Shown here: one piece after another, positions 8,363 to 17,658 of the stretch
How positions within the stretch are numbered: position 1 is the stretch's first letter
Layout: each line of letters opens with the position of its first letter
Assembly: GCA_016715945.1 (NCBI GenBank)
Contig: JADJXJ010000001.1
Span: forward strand, 1,674,001-1,738,000
Reading direction: 5' to 3'
Source: Bacteroidota bacterium
Lineage (GTDB): Bacteria; Bacteroidota; Bacteroidia; Bacteroidales; F082
Length of the DNA: 64,000 nucleotides
Made by a program: the position numbers and the translations under genes
The notes under the pieces: model-generated
The model's database searches: none
What the model was told of the DNA's origin: nothing
What the model saw: only the letters and a program-made list of their open reading frames with translations

Positions 8363-9478
8363 CTATTGTGGTTTTACGAAGTAATGTACTGCCCTGTAGT
8401 CCTGCTCCGGAAACAGGACTGCAAAGGTAGGAAATTTTTCGTTGATGATGTTGGCCATGAGCTGAGTAGTAAACTGTTCGGTTTCGTAATGCCCGGCATC
8501 AACGAGCAGCAATCCGGCATCGAAGAAATCGTGGTATTTGACATCTGCTGTAATAAAAGCGTCGGCTCCGGCCCTGCGCGCATCGGGCAACAGAAAGGCT
8601 CCCGATCCTCCGCAAATGGCAACTTTTTGTATGCTTGCACCTTTCAGGGCGGTATGCCTCAGGGCAGGCGTTCCCAACACCTGCTGCACATGCTGCAGAA
8701 AACCTAACTCGGACATTGGCTCTGGCAGTATGCCAACCATGCCCGAACCCACTTTTTCGAAGGTGTTCTTCAGTGGATAAACATCGTAGGCCACCTCTTC
8801 GTAAGGGTGTGCGGCTTTCATGGCGGCAACCACCCTGCCCATAAGGTGCACCGGCAGAATAGTCTCGATGCGCAGCTCCGGCTCGGAGTGCACCTGACCA
8901 TGCTGTCCGACAAAGGGATTGGTGCCTTCGCCAGCCCTGAACGTACCTGCACCCTCGGCATTGAAACTGCAGCTGTCGTAGTTGCCGATATGTCCGGCCC
9001 CGGCATCGAACATGGCCTGACGAACCTTGGCTGCGTAATCGACCGGACAAAATGTCACCAGCTTGCACAATGCCCCCTCAGCCGGACGTAGGATGCGCAG
9101 ATCCTGCAAACCAAGGCGTTGCGCCAGCATATGGTTTACACCTCGGTACACATTATCCAGATTGGTGTGCATGGCCATGATGCTGAGGCCGTTGCGAATT
9201 GCGGAAACCACAATACGTTCCACTTCGGTGCGCGCACCAATACTTTTCAGACCTTTGAAAATGACAGGGTGATGCGAAATGATGAGGTTGCATCCTTTTT
9301 GTGCTGCTTCGGCTACAATGGCTTCGCTCAGATCCAGACAAAGCATCACCCTGTCCACTTCCTGATCTGGTGAGCCCACCAAAAGCCCGGCATTGTCGTA
9401 GCTTTCCTGAAACGAGAGCGGAGCAGTGGTTTCAAAAAGGTCAATAAAGTCTTTAACCCTTAATTTGCTCATGCGCAA
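8363..9478 (-). CDS. Nif3-like dinuclear metal-centre protein
   Basis: A 371-residue Nif3/YqfO family protein. The N-terminal Nif3 half contains the 'SYDNAGLLVG' and 'LIISHHPVIFKGLK' motifs and 'MAMHTNLDNV', supplying metal-binding His and Asp residues. The C-terminal half has 'ICGGSGAFL', 'DAFITADVKYHDF' and 'DAGHYETEQF'. Between them is a PII/CutA-like insert of about 130 residues, as in B. subtilis YqfO. The family forms hexameric toroids; a GTP cyclohydrolase I type 2 name is widely attached but its function is uncertain. Confidence 0.88.
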   Translation of the reverse strand: MRMSKLRVKDFIDLFETTAPLSFQESYDNAGLLVGSPDQEVDRVMLCLDLSEAIVAEAAQKGCNLIISHHPVIFKGLKSIGARTEVERIVVSAIRNGLSIMAMHTNLDNVYRGVNHMLAQRLGLQDLRILRPAEGALCKLVTFCPVDYAAKVRQAMFDAGAGHIGNYDSCSFNAEGAGTFRAGEGTNPFVGQHGQVHSEPELRIETILPVHLMGRVVAAMKAAHPYEEVAYDVYPLKNTFEKVGSGMVGILPEPMSELGFLQHVQQVLGTPALRHTALKGASIQKVAICGGSGAFLLPDARRAGADAFITADVKYHDFFDAGLLLVDAGHYETEQFTTQLMANIINEKFPTFAVLFPEQDYRAVHYFVKPQ

Positions 9479-9516
9479 AATTTATTTTGTAAAGAAAAGT
9501 GAATGAAACTATTATG

Positions 9517-9524
9517 CAAAATTA
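9517..9524 (-). promoter_or_regulatory. Possible -7 element of the nif3-zinc ribbon operon
   Basis: On the minus strand TAATTTTG fits TAnnTTTG, 39 nt before the Nif3-like start. No well-spaced -33 element is seen. Confidence 0.3.
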
Positions 9525-9582
9525 ACGTATGAGTGTGCAATTACTGCACATGGCTTTTTAATTTAGCGGTCATATATAAACG

Positions 9583-10638
9583 ATGCGAAAGTTATTATTA
9601 CCGCTGGCGGCTGTTTATCAGTTAATTTTGATTATACGACACTGGTTGTACGACCTGGGATTGCTGAAAAGCAAGACCTACACGATCCCGCTGATTGGTG
9701 TGGGCAATCTGAGTTTTGGCGGAACGGGAAAGACCCCTATGGTCGAACACCTGGTCAGGCTGCTTGGCACCGCTTACACAACTGCCATTCTGAGCCGGGG
9801 TTATAAAAGAAAGCGAAAAGGGGCTTTTCTGCTCGACAGCAGCTCAAGTGCATATGAAGCTGGCGACGAGGCAAGACAATACAAGCTGAAATTCCCGCAT
9901 ATTCAGGTGGCTGTTGCCGAAAAACGCGTGGAGGGTATGAAACTTTTGCTCGATTCCATCAACCCGCCAGAGGTGGTTGTGCTGGACGATGTTTTTCAGC
10001 ACAGAGCTATCAGGCCCGGGCTCAATATCCTGCTCACGGACTATCATAAGCTATATGCTGACGATTTCTTGTTTCCTGCCGGAACCTTGCGCGACACCGT
10101 GCTGGCCGCGAAAAGGGCTGACATCATCGTGGTAACCAAAACGCCCGCCGTGATGTCGCCCTACATATGGGAGGAAATCATGCGCTCGCTCAAACTAAAG
10201 CCACACCAAAAAGTCTTTTTGTCGTATCTGGAGTTTGGCGACCCTTACCCTATTGGCAAGCCCGACAAACCCCAGCCTTTCAAAGATTTCTCCAGCATCC
10301 TGCTGGTCACCGGAATTGTGAACCCTTACCCTTTGATTGAGCACGCCAGGAGAAAATGTAACGACCTGTTTCACAGAGCCTATCCTGATCACCACGCTTT
10401 TTCAGAAAAGGACTTATTTGAAATTCGCCAGGCTTTTCAGCATATCATCGGAAGCAACAAAATCATCCTTACTACGGAAAAGGATGCCGCCCGTTTGGCA
10501 GATTCTCCGTACTTTAGCCGACTTGAATCGCTACCCATACTCGTGCAGCCGGTGCAGGTAGCCTTCCATGATTCGGTGTACGGAAATTTTGACCAAACCA
10601 TCATTGATTATGTTCGAAAAGCTTCAGCAAACAGTTGA
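9583..10638 (+). CDS. lpxK: Tetraacyldisaccharide 4'-kinase
   Basis: A 351-residue LpxK. It phosphorylates the 4' position of the lipid A disaccharide at the cytoplasmic face of the inner membrane. An N-terminal hydrophobic segment anchors it, and the P-loop 'GGTGKTP' is at about residues 46-52, followed by 'RGYKRKRKG' and 'DDVFQHRAI', both typical of LpxK. It indicates a lipid A outer membrane. The last 29 nt overlap the start of the purine nucleoside phosphorylase gene. Confidence 0.93.
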   Translation: MRKLLLPLAAVYQLILIIRHWLYDLGLLKSKTYTIPLIGVGNLSFGGTGKTPMVEHLVRLLGTAYTTAILSRGYKRKRKGAFLLDSSSSAYEAGDEARQYKLKFPHIQVAVAEKRVEGMKLLLDSINPPEVVVLDDVFQHRAIRPGLNILLTDYHKLYADDFLFPAGTLRDTVLAAKRADIIVVTKTPAVMSPYIWEEIMRSLKLKPHQKVFLSYLEFGDPYPIGKPDKPQPFKDFSSILLVTGIVNPYPLIEHARRKCNDLFHRAYPDHHAFSEKDLFEIRQAFQHIIGSNKIILTTEKDAARLADSPYFSRLESLPILVQPVQVAFHDSVYGNFDQTIIDYVRKASANS

Positions 10639-11425
10639 ATTTTTAAAAGCAAATACCAGTATCACCCCTGAAATCGGAATCATCCTCGGCACAGGTCTGG
10701 GAGGTCTTGTTGACGACATTGACATTGTGCACAGCTTTGGTTACGAGCAGATTCCCAACTTCCCTGTCTCAACTGTGCAGGGCCACCAGGGCAGATTGAT
10801 TTTTGGCAGGCTGGCCGGCAGGGATATCGTAGCCATGCAGGGGCGTTTTCATTTTTATGAAGGCTACAGCATGCAGGAAGTTACCTTTCCTGTGCGGGTG
10901 ATGAAAATGCTGGGCGTTCGGCTGCTTATTGTATCGAATGCCAGCGGCGGGCTGAGTCCGGATTTTGCCATTGGCGACCTGATGTTTATCCGCGACCATA
11001 TCAACCTGATGCCCAATCCCTTACTCGGGCCGAACGACGACAGGCTGGGACCTCGTTTTCCGGACATGAGCGAAAGCTACGACCACAAGGTGTTGCAACT
11101 GGCCCACAAAGTGGCACGCAGGGCAGGCATCAGGGTGCACGAGGGGGTTTACGTGGCAGTAACAGGTCCAACCTATGAAACCCCTGCCGAATACAATTTC
11201 ATCCGGGTGATCGGAGGCGATGCCGTGGGTATGTCAACGGTGCCCGAAGTGATTGTGGCCAGGCAGATGAGCCTGCCGGTGTTTGCAGTATCCGTGATTT
11301 CGGACTTAGGGGTGAAAGGCAAGATAGTCGAAATCTCCCACGAAGAAGTAATCGAAGCTGCCAAAGGCGCACAGCCAAAACTCAAAACCATCATTCACGA
11401 GCTCCTGAAAGAGTACACCGCCTGA
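10610..11425 (+). CDS. punA: Purine-nucleoside phosphorylase (trimeric type)
   Basis: A 271-residue trimeric, mammalian-type purine nucleoside phosphorylase that splits inosine and guanosine with phosphate for purine salvage. Key motifs are 'LGTGLGGL' near the start, the phosphate and ribose site segments 'MQGRFHFYEGY' and 'VSNASGGL', and the base-binding 'GPTYETPAEYNF' with 'GMSTVPE'. The frame is open upstream to 10568, but the ATG at 10610 (MFEKLQQT) gives the usual N-terminus. It overlaps lpxK by 29 nt. Confidence 0.93.
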   Translation: MFEKLQQTVEFLKANTSITPEIGIILGTGLGGLVDDIDIVHSFGYEQIPNFPVSTVQGHQGRLIFGRLAGRDIVAMQGRFHFYEGYSMQEVTFPVRVMKMLGVRLLIVSNASGGLSPDFAIGDLMFIRDHINLMPNPLLGPNDDRLGPRFPDMSESYDHKVLQLAHKVARRAGIRVHEGVYVAVTGPTYETPAEYNFIRVIGGDAVGMSTVPEVIVARQMSLPVFAVSVISDLGVKGKIVEISHEEVIEAAKGAQPKLKTIIHELLKEYTA

Positions 11426-11437
11426 CGCATTCGTCTG

Positions 11438-12211
11438 ATGCATCAAGTTCGACAGAAAACATATTTTGTCTCTGATTTTCATTTCGGGGTGCCCGACCAT
11501 GCCTCGAGCCTGAAGCGCGAACGCTTGCTGGTGCGCTGGTTCGAACAAACCCGCGACAATGCCGCAGCCTATTATCTGATGGGTGATGTGTTCGATTTCT
11601 GGTTCGAATACAAAACCGTGGTTCCTAAAGGATTTGTACGTCTGCTGGGGACGATAGCCTCCCTCACCGACCAGGGAATTCCGGTGCACGTTTTCCGTGG
11701 CAACCACGACATTTGGGCATTCGATTACCTGTCGAAGGAAGCCGGGGTGGTGCTTCACCGCAAGCCCATGATCGTACAAATCGGCGGAAAAAACTTTTTC
11801 CTGGCACATGGCGATGGCCTGGGACCGGGCGATACAGGCTACAAGCTGATGAAAAAAATCTTCGAAAACAGGGTCAACCAGTGGCTGTTCCGCTGGTTGC
11901 ACCCCGACATCGGCACCACCATGGGCCTGTATTTCTCGCGCAGAAGCAGGATAGCAAACATTGCCCGCGAACAAAAAGAAACCGGGCCACTGGTGGTCGA
12001 AAACGAAATGCTGTACGCCTATTGCCTGCGCAAACTGCAATCGCAGCCCGAAATTGACTATTTCATCTTCGGACACCGCCACAATCCGCTGATTCATCCA
12101 TTGAACGAAAAATCACGCATGGTCATCCTTGGCGACTGGGTGAACCACTACACATACGCAGAATTTGACGGCAATAAGCTGGAACTCCTTTATTATAACG
12201 ACATGGTTTAG
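11438..12211 (+). CDS. lpxH: UDP-2,3-diacylglucosamine diphosphatase
   Basis: A 257-residue calcineurin-like metallophosphoesterase of the LpxH type, cutting UDP-2,3-diacylglucosamine to lipid X and UMP. Metal-binding motifs are all present: 'VSDFHFG' near residue 8, 'GDVFDFWFE' near 49, 'RGNHD' near 87, 'AHGDGLG' near 122 and 'FGHRHNP' near 210. It lies 12 nt after punA and on the same strand as lpxK, supporting a lipid A role, although some Bacteroidota homologues are annotated only as metallophosphoesterases. Confidence 0.88.
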   Translation: MHQVRQKTYFVSDFHFGVPDHASSLKRERLLVRWFEQTRDNAAAYYLMGDVFDFWFEYKTVVPKGFVRLLGTIASLTDQGIPVHVFRGNHDIWAFDYLSKEAGVVLHRKPMIVQIGGKNFFLAHGDGLGPGDTGYKLMKKIFENRVNQWLFRWLHPDIGTTMGLYFSRRSRIANIAREQKETGPLVVENEMLYAYCLRKLQSQPEIDYFIFGHRHNPLIHPLNEKSRMVILGDWVNHYTYAEFDGNKLELLYYNDMV

Positions 12212-13272
12212 ACCGGCCTAAAAGGGAAACGTGCAGGGTCAACTTCTGCATCTATGCCGGATTTACCTTCCATAAGCTCAGCAAGATAACGGGCCAGAGG
12301 CGGGGCAAGCAACCCCCCACGGGAACCTAAACCATTGAAAACAAACATATTACCTACTGCCGGCAAAGCGCCTACAACGGGTCTTCTGTCGGCCATGGCC
12401 GGTCGCACACCAGCAGTATGCTGCACTACTTCGACCGGTTGACTGATCACTGTCCTGAGTTGTTGCAACAACTTCTCTGCCATTTCCGGACGGGGCACCT
12501 CGTCAGTAAACTCCCACACATAGGTGGAACCCAGCCTGAACATTTCGTCGCCCAATGGCACCAGAAAGAAATTTTTATTCAGTATGTATTCTGTTCTGAA
12601 ACCGGGGATTCGAACGAGGAGCACATCGCCTTTCACCGGCCGGAAGGGGATAAAAGTCAACCAGGGATTGTCAACCGCACGGTAACCCTCGCAAAAGACA
12701 ACTTTGCTGTAGGCTTTTTCAAGAAACATATAAACGCCATCCCTGGACTCAATTTGATTGTGACTCCAGCGGAACTCAGATATCAGTCCTCTGGCCGACA
12801 ACAACTCACGCACTTTTGCCACAAACGCTGCCGTGTCGAGCCATGCAGCGGCCTGCACCACCCCAGCTCCAAATGGCAGCTCCGCTCCGGCCAAAGATGC
12901 GATAGGCTCTTTTTGCATGAAATGGTCAAAGGGTGAGGTTGAGGCCTTTTTTTCCCACATGGCCTGCTCGTCTTGCCCAAAAATCCGGAGCAGGGGCACC
13001 TCGTGCAGGATGCGACAATGCTGCTTTTGCTGAAACTGCCGGTAGAAATGTTTGCTGAAGTCGAGGTAATCCACTGCCCGCCAGCTCAGGGTGTAATATC
13101 TGAATATCAATGTATTAAGAATTCCTGCAGCCACCTTTGATGACATACTAAGCGTGGGATGATCCACCACATGAAACGGTAACCCACGGCCAAGCAACTC
13201 CAGTGCCAGGCAGCTTCCGGCCATTCCCTGGCCCAGGATCAGCACCGGGAGTTCATTCATTGTCTCAGGCAT
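12208..13272 (-). CDS. FAD-dependent oxidoreductase (DAO family)
   Basis: A 354-residue flavoprotein of the D-amino-acid-oxidase/glycine-oxidase superfamily. The dinucleotide-binding motif 'LGQGMAGSCLAL' occupies about residues 13-24, and the C-terminal 'VQHTAGVRPAMADRRPVVG' with 'FNGLGSRGGLLAPPLA' closes the FAD site. The substrate is unknown. It overlaps the GAPDH gene upstream by 8 nt and meets lpxH convergently with a 4-nt overlap. Confidence 0.8.
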   Translation of the reverse strand: MPETMNELPVLILGQGMAGSCLALELLGRGLPFHVVDHPTLSMSSKVAAGILNTLIFRYYTLSWRAVDYLDFSKHFYRQFQQKQHCRILHEVPLLRIFGQDEQAMWEKKASTSPFDHFMQKEPIASLAGAELPFGAGVVQAAAWLDTAAFVAKVRELLSARGLISEFRWSHNQIESRDGVYMFLEKAYSKVVFCEGYRAVDNPWLTFIPFRPVKGDVLLVRIPGFRTEYILNKNFFLVPLGDEMFRLGSTYVWEFTDEVPRPEMAEKLLQQLRTVISQPVEVVQHTAGVRPAMADRRPVVGALPAVGNMFVFNGLGSRGGLLAPPLARYLAELMEGKSGIDAEVDPARFPFRPV

Positions 13273-14269
13273 AAAGCTTTACAAGTTCTGCAAGGCGGCT
13301 GGCATAACCCATTTCGTTGTCGTACCAGGCCACCACTTTCACAAGACGTTGGTCTTCGCCCAGCACAACCGTTAGCCTTGCGTCGAAAACAGCGGAGTGT
13401 GTGTTGCCGATTACATCGACCGATACAATCGGGTGATCGGTATATTCGAGTATTCCTTTGAGTTCGCCCTCGGCTGCATCGCGAAATGCCCTGTTGATCG
13501 CCTCAATATCAGCAGGCTGGCGGAGTGTGCAAGTCAGATCGGTGAGCGAGCCGTCGGGTACAGGCACCCGGATGCCAGCGCCTCCAAGTTTCCCCCTGAG
13601 ATGGGGAAAGATTCTGGTGGCAGCTTTGGCCGCTCCGGTGGTGGTTGGCACAATCGAAGTTGCAGCAGCCCTGCCCTTTCGCCAGTCTTTATGCGGACCA
13701 TCCACCAGCAGCTGGTCTCTGGTATAGGAATGCACGGTGGTGATAAAACCTTCGCGTATGCCCCAGATGCGGTCGAGGATCATGATGAGAGGCGCCACAT
13801 TGTTGGTGGTGCAGCTGGCGTTCGAGATTATCCTTGCTGATTTGTCGAGGGTGTGATGGTTGACACCAATCACGTAAAAAGGCACGCGTTGATCCTCGTC
13901 GGATGCAGGCGCACTGATGATCACTTTCCGGGCTCCGGCTTTGAGGTGTTGCGCGGCCTGATCATGCGCTGTGAACATGCCGGTTGATTCGATCACGATA
14001 TCAATCCCAAGCTCTTTCCAGGGGAGTTTGAGCGGGTCGGGCTGGGTGAGTACCAAAACTCTCCGGCCGCTGCAACACATGGCTTCGTTGTCGTTTTCGA
14101 GTGGAAAAGGAAAACGGCCGTGCACCGAATCGTATCGCAGCAGATGCGTCAAGGTGTGTACATCCGCCAGGTCATTTATTGCAACAATCTCAATTTCAGA
14201 ATGTTGCATCATACACCTGAAAGCAATGCGACCGATCCGGCCAAATCCGTTGATGGCGACTTTTATCAT
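13265..14269 (-). CDS. gap: Glyceraldehyde-3-phosphate dehydrogenase, type I
   Basis: A 334-residue NAD-type GAPDH for glycolysis. The nucleotide fold starts 'VAINGFGRIGR', the catalytic cysteine is Cys153 in 'SNASCTTNN', and 'DGSLTDLT' and 'WYDNEMGY' mark the substrate and C-terminal regions. The frame extends upstream to 14386 but the ATG at 14269 (MIKVAING) is the family start. The second, non-catalytic cysteine seen in many GAPDHs four residues later is Asn here. Pairing with a DAO-type oxidoreductase is unusual; other GAPDH genes may exist elsewhere in the genome. Confidence 0.92.
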   Translation of the reverse strand: MIKVAINGFGRIGRIAFRCMMQHSEIEIVAINDLADVHTLTHLLRYDSVHGRFPFPLENDNEAMCCSGRRVLVLTQPDPLKLPWKELGIDIVIESTGMFTAHDQAAQHLKAGARKVIISAPASDEDQRVPFYVIGVNHHTLDKSARIISNASCTTNNVAPLIMILDRIWGIREGFITTVHSYTRDQLLVDGPHKDWRKGRAAATSIVPTTTGAAKAATRIFPHLRGKLGGAGIRVPVPDGSLTDLTCTLRQPADIEAINRAFRDAAEGELKGILEYTDHPIVSVDVIGNTHSAVFDARLTVVLGEDQRLVKVVAWYDNEMGYASRLAELVKLYA

Positions 14270-14397
14270 GACAATCCGAGGGAAATTTTGATGCAAGTTT
14301 ACCGAATTTTTATGCTGGTCTTTTTGCCAGGCAGCGCTCCGGCCGGGTCTTTCCAAGCCCAATATGATTATTTTTGCTTTCTGCAAACTGAAGCTTG

Positions 14398-15951
14398 ATG
14401 CCCCGGGCTATACTTTATGTAGTTTCATTTCTTCTGATTACCTCACTCCGCGTTGATGCACAGGTGGTTGAGCCGGCGCGCCTCGAACTTCCCGCACGCA
14501 TCGACCAGCCTTCATACTATGTTGAGCCCCTTGGCGAAAAAGGCGTGCTTGTTTTCTACGAAAGCACCGAAACAGAGGAAAGCAGGCGCAAGTGGTATTT
14601 CAGCCTGGTGGATACCAGTTTGAAGGAAAAATGGTTGCAGTATGTGTTGTTGACCGACGGACTCGTACATCTGGCCACGCAATCGGATCAGAATCAGGTG
14701 GTCATGTTTTTTGGTCGCAGCGAGGGGAAGCGGCAAAATCAGAACACTTATGAACTGTTGCGCGTTGACCTTGGCACGGGCGTTATTGTACGATTCACCG
14801 GTCAGCTGCCCGACCGGGCCGAGCTCAGCAGCATGGCTGCACTGGGACAGGATGTGTTGCTTGGACTCAACCTGCCCGGCTACAATGCCGATTTGCTCCG
14901 CTTCAGCATGTCGGACGGAAGCATGCAGAGTTTACCCTTGGCCGGCGGAAGCCAGGCATGGGTGCAGGAAATTAAAGCCAAACCCTGGTCAGGCACTTAT
15001 GTGATGGCCATTCGCCGGTTCGAACGCAACAGGCTCGTCGAAGACCTGTTTGTGGAGATCGACCGTCAGGGCAACGAGCTTAACCGATGGAGGTTTTCCG
15101 ACGAAGACCATTTCCTATTAACAGTGAGCATGCTTCCGGAGGAAAATGCACTGGTGGTGAGCGGCACCTTCGACACCGACCGCCGCCGAATCAGCGCGCG
15201 CGAGCTCACCTCGATGGGTGAAGCAGGCGATGCCAAAGGCTTTTATTTTCTCAGGTTTCAGCCCGAAGCACCTTACAATGCCTCGTTCTGGCGCTTCGAA
15301 AACTTTACCAACCTCATCCGCAACCTGCCACCTGATATGGTGCTGCGCAACATCCGAAGCCGCAATTACCGCTACCGCATGGCAGAACCTGACCTTCGCA
15401 TCGCCTTGCAGTTTTTTGCCGGCCAGTTGCTTAAAGTGGGCGACAAATATGTCTATTCGGCTGAAGCATTCCGGCCGCAATACCGGCTCGAGACGAGAAT
15501 GGATTACGACTTTTACGGCCGGCTCGTTCCCTACACCTACAGTGTGTTCGAAGGTTATCAGGTTTTTGCCGGGCTGGCCGCGGCCTTTACCCCCGAAGGA
15601 CATCTGACCTGGAGCCACAACCTCGAGCTCCGTCAGGTGGTTGTGCCCGCTGTACGCAGCATGGTCAGCGTAACAGTTGACGACCAGACCCTGGTGATGG
15701 CAAGCATTCAGCAAGCTGTGCTGACCAGTAAAATCATCGACAACAACGGACAACAGCTCGGGCAGACCGAACAATCGCGCATCGAACCCATCTATGCCGC
15801 CGATCGCGTGCTGGAAGAACGTTTCAGCAAGCTAAACCACTGGTATGCAAACTATTATCTGGCAACAGGGTATCAACGCATCAGCAACAACAGGCTGCGC
15901 TCCAACAACCCACGCACCGTATTCTATCTTCAGAAACTTGTGCTGGAATAA
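14398..15951 (+). CDS. Secreted or periplasmic protein of unknown function
   Basis: A 517-residue protein with a clear signal peptide (hydrophobic core about residues 3-20, cleavage after 'VDA'). I recognise no domain. The body is rich in aromatic residues and short strand-like segments, and parts read like repeated beta blades, but this is only an impression. ATG at 14398 is preferred over the adjacent TTG at 14395. It is divergent from GAPDH, and its stop is followed by the frame of the methyltransferase. No T9SS tail or lipobox is present, so a periplasmic or outer-membrane-associated location is inferred. Confidence 0.6.
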   Translation: MPRAILYVVSFLLITSLRVDAQVVEPARLELPARIDQPSYYVEPLGEKGVLVFYESTETEESRRKWYFSLVDTSLKEKWLQYVLLTDGLVHLATQSDQNQVVMFFGRSEGKRQNQNTYELLRVDLGTGVIVRFTGQLPDRAELSSMAALGQDVLLGLNLPGYNADLLRFSMSDGSMQSLPLAGGSQAWVQEIKAKPWSGTYVMAIRRFERNRLVEDLFVEIDRQGNELNRWRFSDEDHFLLTVSMLPEENALVVSGTFDTDRRRISARELTSMGEAGDAKGFYFLRFQPEAPYNASFWRFENFTNLIRNLPPDMVLRNIRSRNYRYRMAEPDLRIALQFFAGQLLKVGDKYVYSAEAFRPQYRLETRMDYDFYGRLVPYTYSVFEGYQVFAGLAAAFTPEGHLTWSHNLELRQVVVPAVRSMVSVTVDDQTLVMASIQQAVLTSKIIDNNGQQLGQTEQSRIEPIYAADRVLEERFSKLNHWYANYYLATGYQRISNNRLRSNNPRTVFYLQKLVLE

Positions 15952-16059
15952 ATGCTCCAGTTTAAAATGCAACCATTGGATGTTCTGATACATCAAAAGC
16001 ATTTAAATCTCACTTGTTGTTGCATTCTACTACTTAATTACCGACACAAACTCCCCGAA

Positions 16060-16851
16060 ATGCCTGATCACCTGTTCCGTTTTGTGAACCTGCTCGAATA
16101 TCACACCCGAAAAAAGGGGCTGCACAGCCTGCATTCTCCCTTTGTTTATAAGCTGGCTACCGAAGTGCTCAGAAGTCGCGAGGCACACCCTTCGTTCGAC
16201 CTGATTAAAAAAGCCAGACGCTTGATGCTCAGCAACCGCAATGTGATTGAGACAGTGGATTTTGGGGCAAATGCAGGAAACAGCGACTTCAAAACCTACC
16301 GGATCAGGGTAAACAAACTTGCAAAAAAAAGGATAAGTGGCCATAAGGAGATGGAAATCCTGAACAGGCTGGCCAGGTACATGGAGGCAAAACACATCCT
16401 TGAGTTTGGCACCTCTACCGGCCTGAGCAGCGTGGCCCTGGCCACGTCGCACTCTCAGGCTCACCTCACCACGATGGAAGGTTGCGCCTCGGTGGCTTCA
16501 GTGGCGCAGGCGGTTTTCGAGAAACTGGGGATCAGCAACATAGAGCTTGAGATCGGCAATTTCAATAGCTTATTGCCTATCGTTCTGCAAAAATTGCCCC
16601 GGCTGGATATGGTGTTTTTCGACGGCAACCACCGCAAACAAGCGACTATCAACTATTTCCACCACTGCCTGACCAAGGCGCACCCCGGAAGTGTGTTCGT
16701 GTTCGACGATATCCGCTGGTCGGCCGAGATGTATGAAGCCTGGAAGGAAATTGCTGCAGCGCCTGAGGTTTCGGTGAGCATCGAACTAAAAAAGCTGGGG
16801 ATTGTTTTTTTCAGGCAGGGGATCGAAAAACAGCATTTTGTGCTGTCATAA
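16060..16851 (+). CDS. Class I SAM-dependent methyltransferase
   Basis: A 263-residue Rossmann-fold methyltransferase resembling O-methyltransferases. The SAM motif I 'ILEFGTSTGLSSVALA' is near residue 110, an acidic residue in 'TTMEG' fits motif II, and 'LDMVFFDGNHRK' and 'VFVFDDIRW' fit motifs IV and V. The N-terminal 'LHSPFVYKLATEV' is shared by Bacteroidota relatives. The frame is open back to 15952, but ATG at 16060 begins the conserved region. Substrate unknown. Confidence 0.75.
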   Translation: MPDHLFRFVNLLEYHTRKKGLHSLHSPFVYKLATEVLRSREAHPSFDLIKKARRLMLSNRNVIETVDFGANAGNSDFKTYRIRVNKLAKKRISGHKEMEILNRLARYMEAKHILEFGTSTGLSSVALATSHSQAHLTTMEGCASVASVAQAVFEKLGISNIELEIGNFNSLLPIVLQKLPRLDMVFFDGNHRKQATINYFHHCLTKAHPGSVFVFDDIRWSAEMYEAWKEIAAAPEVSVSIELKKLGIVFFRQGIEKQHFVLS

Positions 16852-16854
16852 AAG

Positions 16855-16862
16855 TATCTTTG
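16855..16862 (+). promoter_or_regulatory. Possible -7 element before the ABC ATPase gene
   Basis: TATCTTTG matches TAnnTTTG exactly and lies 25 nt before the ATG. A TTTTG at 16836 is only 14 nt away, shorter than usual, so support is partial. Confidence 0.35.
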
Positions 16863-16887
16863 CCCCTGCCTTAATCCGGATACAATT

Positions 16888-17610
16888 ATGCCAGACGAAG
16901 TAATCAGGCTCAGAGGAATTTCGCGTCACTACAAAGTTGGGTCGGAAGTTGTGAAAGCACTGCGTTCGATCGACCTCGACATCAAACGCAATGAATATGT
17001 AGCGCTAATGGGGCCGTCAGGTTCGGGCAAGTCCACCCTCATGAACCTTATTGGTTGCCTCGACACCCCAACCTCGGGCTGTTACTGGCTGAATGGCAAA
17101 GATGTAAGCGGCCTCGACGATAACGAGCTGGCGGAGATAAGGAACAAGGAAATTGGATTTATCTTTCAGACTTTCAACCTGTTGCCAAGGTCAACTGCCC
17201 TGGAAAACGTCATGCTTCCGCTGGTTTATGCGGGTGTGAGCAAAGCCGAGCGCATTGCACGGGCCGAAAAAGTGCTTGCCGACGTGCAGCTGAGCGACCG
17301 CACCCACCACAAGCCAAACGAATTATCCGGAGGACAAAGGCAACGCGTGGCTATTGCACGGGCATTGGTCAACCAACCCTCCATCCTGCTGGCCGACGAA
17401 CCGACCGGTAACCTGGACAGCAAAACCTCGATCGAAATCATGGCCTTACTTGAAGAAATCCACCGCAAAGGCAACACCATCATCCTGGTCACCCACGAAG
17501 AAGACATCGCCAAACATGCCCACCGTATTGTGCGCCTGCGCGATGGCAACATCGAATCGGATGAAATTAACCCCGACATCATCAGGGTAAGCAGAACCGT
17601 TACCGCCTGA
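16888..17610 (+). CDS. ABC transporter ATP-binding protein (MacB/LolD type)
   Basis: A 240-residue ATPase subunit of the MacB/LolD/FtsE class. It has Walker A 'GPSGSGKST', the Q-loop in 'FIFQTFNLLP', signature 'LSGGQRQRVAIARAL', Walker B 'ILLADEPTGNLDS' and the H-loop 'VTHEED'. This class usually drives lipoprotein release, peptide or macrolide export, or cell-division permeases. No permease gene lies beside it, so its partner must be elsewhere. The adjacent adenosyltransferase gene shows no functional link. Confidence 0.9.
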   Translation: MPDEVIRLRGISRHYKVGSEVVKALRSIDLDIKRNEYVALMGPSGSGKSTLMNLIGCLDTPTSGCYWLNGKDVSGLDDNELAEIRNKEIGFIFQTFNLLPRSTALENVMLPLVYAGVSKAERIARAEKVLADVQLSDRTHHKPNELSGGQRQRVAIARALVNQPSILLADEPTGNLDSKTSIEIMALLEEIHRKGNTIILVTHEEDIAKHAHRIVRLRDGNIESDEINPDIIRVSRTVTA

Positions 17611-17658
17611 ACGGAACTTTTTTTGCCAATGGTTGTTTATTCAGCAATCACTTAGCAC

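Noticed and set aside
14398..15951. T9SS-exported or surface lipoprotein
   Set aside because: The C-terminus has no sorting-domain motif and the signal peptide has no lipobox Cys, so only a general secreted assignment is made.
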